Assembly (NCBI GenBank): GCA_036250195.1
Contig: JAVHZZ010000003.1
Location: 82,981,418 to 83,045,417, forward strand
Length of the DNA: 64,000 bases
Reading direction: 5' to 3'
Origin: Mixophyes australis
Taxonomy: Eukaryota; Chordata; Amphibia; Anura; Limnodynastidae
Position 1 is the first letter of the stretch, and the number at the start of each line of letters is the position of its first letter. A model generated the notes under the pieces. The model worked only from the letters and a program-made list of their open reading frames with translations, ran no database searches and was not told where the DNA came from. This document shows, piece after piece, positions 58,685 through 64,000 of the stretch. Made by a program: the position numbers and the translations under genes.

Positions 58685-59190
58685 AAAAAATAACAACAAG
58701 CAGTCCAGCATCAGCTACCTCCCTTCTCTCAGCTAGATCCCAGCACCTACAATCTACACCCCCAACACCTTCATGATCAATATCCTCACAAGTGATCGGA
58801 GAAAGTCCTGCATCCATGTTTCTAAGGCTAAATGACTTCTCCCCTATTCAGGACTCCTCAGAAAAATCCTTGAGCGTTATGCCCACTGCTGCTGCTCCTG
58901 CTGGGGGTGGATCTTCAACCCAGAAGCAGACCAAGAAGAAGACGACTAGTAGTTTACAACACTTGACTGTCAAACAATCCTTTGCAAGAGGAAGCAAGTA
59001 TGAAAGCTGTCACCCAGTCGCAAAGCGGATCACAGACGCCACGGGGACTATACTAGGATTAGATCTGTGTTCAATATCCACTATTAATGCAGCTGGTTTT
59101 AGACAGTTACTTGAGATCTTCTGTTCCCGTTACCAAATTCCACCATGACACCATTTTACTAGAAAAGCTATTCCTCACCCAGGGGAGGGC

Positions 59191-60059
59191 TGGCAGACTT
59201 TAGCCCATGGGGTAAGCACACAGCACTGGCCCATAAGTAGCGGCCCATCCTTAAAGGGTGGTTTTTGGTACAATATATGTTTATCTATATAAAAAGAGGC
59301 TATTTTAGTGTTGCTTAATCCATATAAATATATTTTTATGCCCAGGCCTAGAGCTGCTTGTCTGGATCCTGTAATGATGGCGACCTGTTTGGAAATAAGG
59401 TATAGGTACATGAGATATAGAAAGTCTAGCAATGAATGAACAATTTGTCAATCATTGCGATGACAGATGATAATTAGCGTGGCACAAACCTGATAATTAT
59501 TAAATAGGCTCTTAAATCACTGCCAAGACCCCACTATTAAATTAAATAGTGTCCACAAACAAATAAATTGTCCCTAGCAATAGATTAATATGTCCCATCA
59601 GCTATTAATTTATTACCACCCACCCTTACCATTAAATTAATATGCAGCTTCCTCCCCCATTACAGTAAGAGCCCCCTCCCCATGCTTACCTTTTCTGGCC
59701 TTGTAGAATTCATAGGCAGACTTTTCTGTTTGACTCTTTTTTTCTGCACATTTTTCTTCCCCTGAAGTGCTCTCCAGTCCTCTACAACCCACTTTATCAG
59801 CACACAATTCCAGCAGACTGTGATTTGTAAATAAACTGTAAATGTTTCTACAGTACAATCGCAGCTAGTATTACACATTGATTTATTTTTACCCTCTTCA
59901 ACCCTTTAAAACCTACTTTATCAGCACACAATTGCAGCAATGGACGCCCCACATGCAATCAATTCTAAAATGCAGCTGAGAACAGGAGCAAGGGCTATGT
60001 ATAGAACATCTTAATCCAAAACTCATGAGATCCATAATTTTCTTGGAAATTTAATTTTG
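59191..60059. other. Non-coding, unassigned insert in relative D
   Basis: Begins near CAGGGGAGGGCTGGCAG, a possible hAT-type edge. An ATTAAATTAA-rich stretch lies at 59520-59680. No gene. Confidence 0.4.
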
Positions 60060-60130
60060 CCTCACTTTCAGATCTGAAATTGGCGAGAGCCATGGTTCGG
60101 TTTGATTCATTCAATCCGCTCATCTCTATT

Positions 60131-61511
60131 TATTTTTACATGATATTATTATGACATTATTTTCTAATGCACTAACAATTCACTTGTTTTTAGAGAGAAC
60201 TATTATACATGTTTTGCATACTTCTTAGTTTCCTCACCATTTTCCTTATAGCACATTGCTGCCGCCAACTGAGGTCACTCTATCACTGCTGGAATTAGCA
60301 GATGGAGCAATCTATCTCTCAGTTTCTTCAGAATTCTCCTCTTAGTCGCTCTATAGGCCTTTCTTTTCTGGGCATTTCCTGGATTGGGGCGTCTGGGGGG
60401 ATAAATAGATCCCACACATACTACCTACTGTATGGGAGATCCCAGGGGGAGGTGAAGTGTGAAGACAGAAGGGGTCTGGGTGCTGCAAATCACAGCATTT
60501 TGGCCCATGCACACAATGGCACAAAAAACTGTAGTGTCAGGGGTGCGGGGGGGGGGGGGGGGCGGAGGTCAAGCTTACACGATTCACCACAGATCGCATC
60601 ATGCATGCTCCGGGAGAATGGCCCGCTCTCCTGGGAGTCTAGGAAACCTGAAATTAGGGAGTCTCCTGGACATTCCAGGCCAGTGGGCCAGTGTGATATA
60701 TCCAAATATTTTGTGTGTTCAACAACCCCTCATTTGAAAAAAATATGTTGCCCTCATCTGTTCTTCTTGTAACTCCTAAATTAAAAAACCTACCAGGGCA
60801 GTGATTGGATGACATGTGTGCTCATGATAACACCAATACAGGAGAGCCAATCGGAACGCAAGGTCTCTCACCAAACATTAAATCTGTACCAGGATAGGGA
60901 TGAGGAGTATGGATGGAATCAAAATGTTTTCTATTACGAAATATTACCACTAAATGACTAGATGGCGATAGCTGAATTTGGAACTAGAACCCTAAGGCTT
61001 CCATCCCGTCATTTCCGGGAAAATCTATCTTTGAGATATAGCCCTCCCTTGTTTTCTCATGTGCCATTTTAGAACAGAAAGCGTGTAAGCTGCAATGCTC
61101 AGATCTGAAAATCATGTTTAAACTACAGACTACAGCGTTAGACAGGGTGCAAAGGACCGAGGAAAAAATAGAATAACTGTGGTTGATTCTAATTTATTTT
61201 AATGCAATTTATTACTCCAGAGATAAGTGGGGTAGAATACTTTGCAGATCAATGTTTCCATATATAGCACTATAGAAATTAGACATGATTCTAAACTAAC
61301 TTGTATGTAGGGGAGAAAAACAGGGTGCTTTTGCTGTATGACTATTAGCAGCAGAACCCAAAAAATTATTTGATTTATTTCTTTTAAAGTTTTACATTTT
61401 TCTAGTGAAAGTAATCTTGTGTGGGCATTTTTGACATTCAGCAACAGCATTTAGAACATTGCAGCAGCTGCAAAAAAATGTCAACCACCATGCCACCAAC
61501 TGAAACAAGCT
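60131..61511. other. Non-coding, no supported gene
   Basis: A G run at about 60547-60562. A frame of 156 codons from 60302 has mixed low-complexity content and no motif. Confidence 0.5.
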
Positions 61512-62340
61512 CATTAGATAAATTAAACAACAGAAAAAAGTTAGTGTAAGGTGCAAGAGATAAACATTAAATTTGGAACACTAGATAGCGTGCATCATGG
61601 AGCGTGAAGAGGCAGTAACAATCAGATTAGATGAACAGAGGCATCAGTAGATATTTAGACAAGTAGATACCCAATTGAAAAAGCCCTATGTAATTTGCTG
61701 TCGCTATATAAATAAAAGTTGATGATAGATGAAGGTGGCCTACACCTATACTACTAGCATTCATTGGAGGCCAAATGCGGAGCTTTCAAATACCTTGTTT
61801 TACTTAAGTGGTTATTTATGCTATGAGTAAGGCAGATGTGGGCCGTAATGCTGCCCTTAAGCATTAAACACAGGGACTTGTAGGGTGGGTTTTAATGTAT
61901 GGGATATGTAAGGATAACAAATCAATTTATTTAGATAAATTAAACAACATTTTTTTAGTGTATGGTGCAAGATATCTAAATATTGAAACACTAGGAATAC
62001 ACTAAATTTGAAATATTAGATAGTATACATCATGGACAGTGAAGAGGCAGTAACAATCAGATGTCATTAGATGGACAGAGGCATGAGTAGATATTTAGAC
62101 AAGTAGATACCCAATTGTAAAGCACTAAGTTATTTGCTGTTGCTATATAAAGAAATGTTGATGATTATAAACGAAGGTGGACTGCACCCATATTATAAAA
62201 AAATCAAAAACTAGTTTTATGCCCTTCTCAATAAACAGAGCATTAATCGGAGACCAAGAGCTGAGCTTTCAAATACCTTGTTTTATTTGAGTGGTTGTTT
62301 ATGCCGTAATGCTGCCTTTGTGAATCAAACAAGGGGACTC
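61512..62340 (+). repeat. Tandem duplication, about 425-bp unit
   Basis: Copy 1 (about 61512-61880) and copy 2 (about 61934-62340) share, in order: AGATAAATTAAACAACA, GTGAAGAGGCAGTAACAATC, AGATATTTAGACAAGTAGAT with ACCCAATTG, and GAGCTTTCAAATACCTTGTTTTA. Copies are roughly 85% alike by eye. No ORF. Confidence 0.85.
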
Positions 62341-63019
62341 TGATATACATGCCAGTTACCATATATATCTACATCCAGTTACCATATATCTACATACTAA
62401 TATCCAATTTGAGATTACAATATCAATCTGAATTCATCCTTTTGGTTAAGCTCAAGTGTAGCATCTGGCCTAGTACGGTTGTTTTGGGATGCCCTGAGAA
62501 TGGTAGTGGGACTGGAACTCTCACCCTGCACAATCCTGGTAAAAAGGAGACTGCCTGTGACTTGCAGCGAAGACAGTCCCATGAATAAAAATATTAAATA
62601 ATAACACAGCCCAACCCCCAAAAAATGTTTTTATTAACTGAGGATTTTTGAATGATTTTAGGGTATTTTGTGGTTGCCAAATTCAAAAATGAAAATATTT
62701 TTTTCAAATTGACTCTTGTATTGAGATAATGTTACCCTTAATCAATAAGGAACTTAGCCATAACTCGTGCATATGAGAATCTACCAGAACATTTTAGAAG
62801 GTGAGATATGCAAAAATTCAAGGTGTTCACGCCGCAATCCTTCTAGAATTTCCCAAATCCATATATAAGTGAACGGTCACCCAACCAGCAGTCAGTTGAC
62901 AGTTGGCAGTTGAGCAGTTGCGTTGTTTATTGTGTTTTCCTTGTTTCTCGTCCATGTAATATATTTGCATACATATAATTAGTGTAAATAAGTAAAGTTG
63001 TATACACAGTGGTTGTAGT
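62341..63019. other. Non-coding, no feature recognised
   Basis: AT-rich; short frames only. Confidence 0.5.
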
Positions 63020-63038
63020 GACAATATATATAAATATA

Positions 63039-63117
<79 letters not shown>
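63020..63117. repeat. (AT)n microsatellite
   Basis: Nearly pure TA repeats with a few TTTATA interruptions. Confidence 0.95.
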
Positions 63118-63120
<3 letters not shown>

Positions 63121-63194
63121 AGTTAACCCGTGCATGATACTCATGCATTCTAGTCAAATCAAGCTACTTAAGGTGTTAAAAAGGTTCTTGTCAT

Positions 63195-63331
63195 CTTCAT
63201 CGCCACACACACACGCCACTAGGCTTTTATGTATTAGATAATGCTAAGAATTTAGTAGGTCAGTGTAGTATATAACTCCGCCCAGCAGGTGGCGCTGCAG
63301 CTTGAGCACTCTGTCACCCGGTAGTTTTTTC

Positions 63332-63363
<32 letters not shown>

Positions 63364-63575
63364 CACAGCACGTGTGTTCATGAGGTAAAATTACCTCACG
63401 AAAATGAGTTTGAGCCCTCAACTCGTAAATTTAGCCTTTACTACCCCTCCCACGGTGGGGAAGGGGGGATGATGGAAGTTAACTGACTTCACTATTATAA
63501 TTTTTTTGTCAAAAATTGTCAGTATACCAAATTTCAGGTCAATTGGATGAGCCCTTTCTGAGAAAATAGTTTTTT

Positions 63576-63618
<43 letters not shown>

Positions 63619-63739
63619 CACACGCCGCTAGGCTTTTATATATTAGATAATGCTAAGAATTTAGTAGGTCAGTGTAGTATATAACTCCACCCAGCAGGTG
63701 GCGCTGCAGCTTGAGCACTCTTTCACCCAGTAGTTTTTT

Positions 63740-63788
<49 letters not shown>

Positions 63789-63830
63789 CACACGCCGCTA
63801 GGCTTTTATATATTAGATATATAGTAAGAA
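63195..63830. repeat. Tandem block with (CA)n cores
   Basis: A unit with CACACGCCGCTAGGCTTTTA, TATTAGATAATGCTAAGAAT, GCAGGTGGCGCTGCAGC and TAGTTTTTTCCACACACA appears complete at about 63200-63360 and 63600-63790. Between them (63520-63600) is a partial copy with different sequence before the (CA)n run. The three CA runs are about 28, 42 and 48 bases long. Confidence 0.85.
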
Positions 63831-64000
63831 TAAAGTCAATTGCTTGACAGGGAAAAAAATCATTCTCCCAACATTCCATATCAAGGTGGGACTAATGAAA
63901 CAATTTGTTAAGGCTTTGGACAAAGATCAACTGATAGCTTACATAGAAGAAAATCGCCCAAAAAACGCTTTTATATGTTTATCCGTTATTATACTGAATA

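Larger units (their letters stand above)
57995..60130 (+). pseudogene. BED-hAT relative D, with later insertions
   Basis: 58045-58257 reads KKAIVMAGHNIKKS and YVWNYFYTNLN, the BED finger region matching 31.26-31.4 kb. After the 58338-58684 insert, 58690-59190 reads LTVKQSFARGSKY, HPVAKRITDATG and YQIPP, matching the block at 30.6-30.95 kb. The core domain is then lost, and a probable terminal part appears at 60060-60130 (GGTTCGGTTTGATTC, then CCGCTCATCTCTATT). The element is dead. Orientation is opposite to the 24-33 kb copy. Confidence 0.7.

Noticed and set aside
60302..60772. 156-codon plus-strand ORF
   Set aside because: Contains a G run and looks like translated repeat DNA; no domain or start context.

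Overview
This window looks like intergenic, repeat-dense DNA from an amphibian, most likely an anuran (frog). Three things point there: tRNA-derived SINEs with a (ATC)n tail, near-perfect palindromic MITEs, and many hAT/BED transposon copies mixed with L1 and Tx1-type LINEs and LTR elements. This assignment rests on recognising repeat types and was not checked by a search. I found no convincing host protein-coding exon, no stand-alone tRNA or rRNA gene, and nothing prokaryotic (no operons, no CRISPR). Every long open frame belongs to a mobile element or to a low-complexity tandem repeat.

Layout. 1-13.3 kb: an unclassified dispersed repeat (1580-2225, with a reverse-strand relative at 12425-13300), a solo LTR (3651-4503) related to the retrovirus further on, palindromic MITEs (4962-5327, 7217-7356), a decayed ZBED5/FAM200-like hAT transposase (6470-7190, minus), a 40-bp minisatellite with a small hAT element inserted in it (7886-8936), and a SINE (11892-12231). 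13.7-15.4 kb: a 1.7-kb solo LTR with a 5-bp target duplication. 16.3-22.1 kb: a Tx1-like LINE (minus) split by a complete 4.2-kb non-autonomous LTR retrotransposon. That element has one 630-aa ORF of unknown function and no protease, reverse transcriptase or integrase. 24.1-33.0 kb: a BED-finger hAT transposon (minus) split by a 4.2-kb L1 insertion with a 12-bp target duplication.

35.08-44.83 kb holds the main feature: a nearly complete class I (gamma/epsilon-like) endogenous retrovirus of 9.75 kb. It has two LTRs that are about 98.7% identical, a 4-bp target duplication (GGTG), a tRNA-Pro-like primer site, gag, pro-pol, env and a polypurine tract. gag, pro-pol and env all lie in the same reading frame. 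gag ends in a UAG followed by open pro-pol sequence, the arrangement used for gammaretroviral readthrough. The copy appears defective: an in-frame stop lies inside the RNase H domain, and the zinc knuckle of Gag has Pro where the invariant His should be. env is open from end to end.

44.8-64 kb: several minisatellites (22, about 28, about 60, 26 and 30 bp units), a perfect 35-bp-arm palindrome, an L1 ORF1 pseudogene (48318-49110), another SINE and MITE, three rearranged relatives of the BED-hAT element (53.3-55.0 and 58.0-60.1 kb), a tandem duplication of about 425 bp (61.5-62.3 kb), and (AT)n/(CA)n-rich repeats at the right edge. The window is best read as a layered record of transposition: target-site duplications at six junctions allow the insertion order to be worked out directly.
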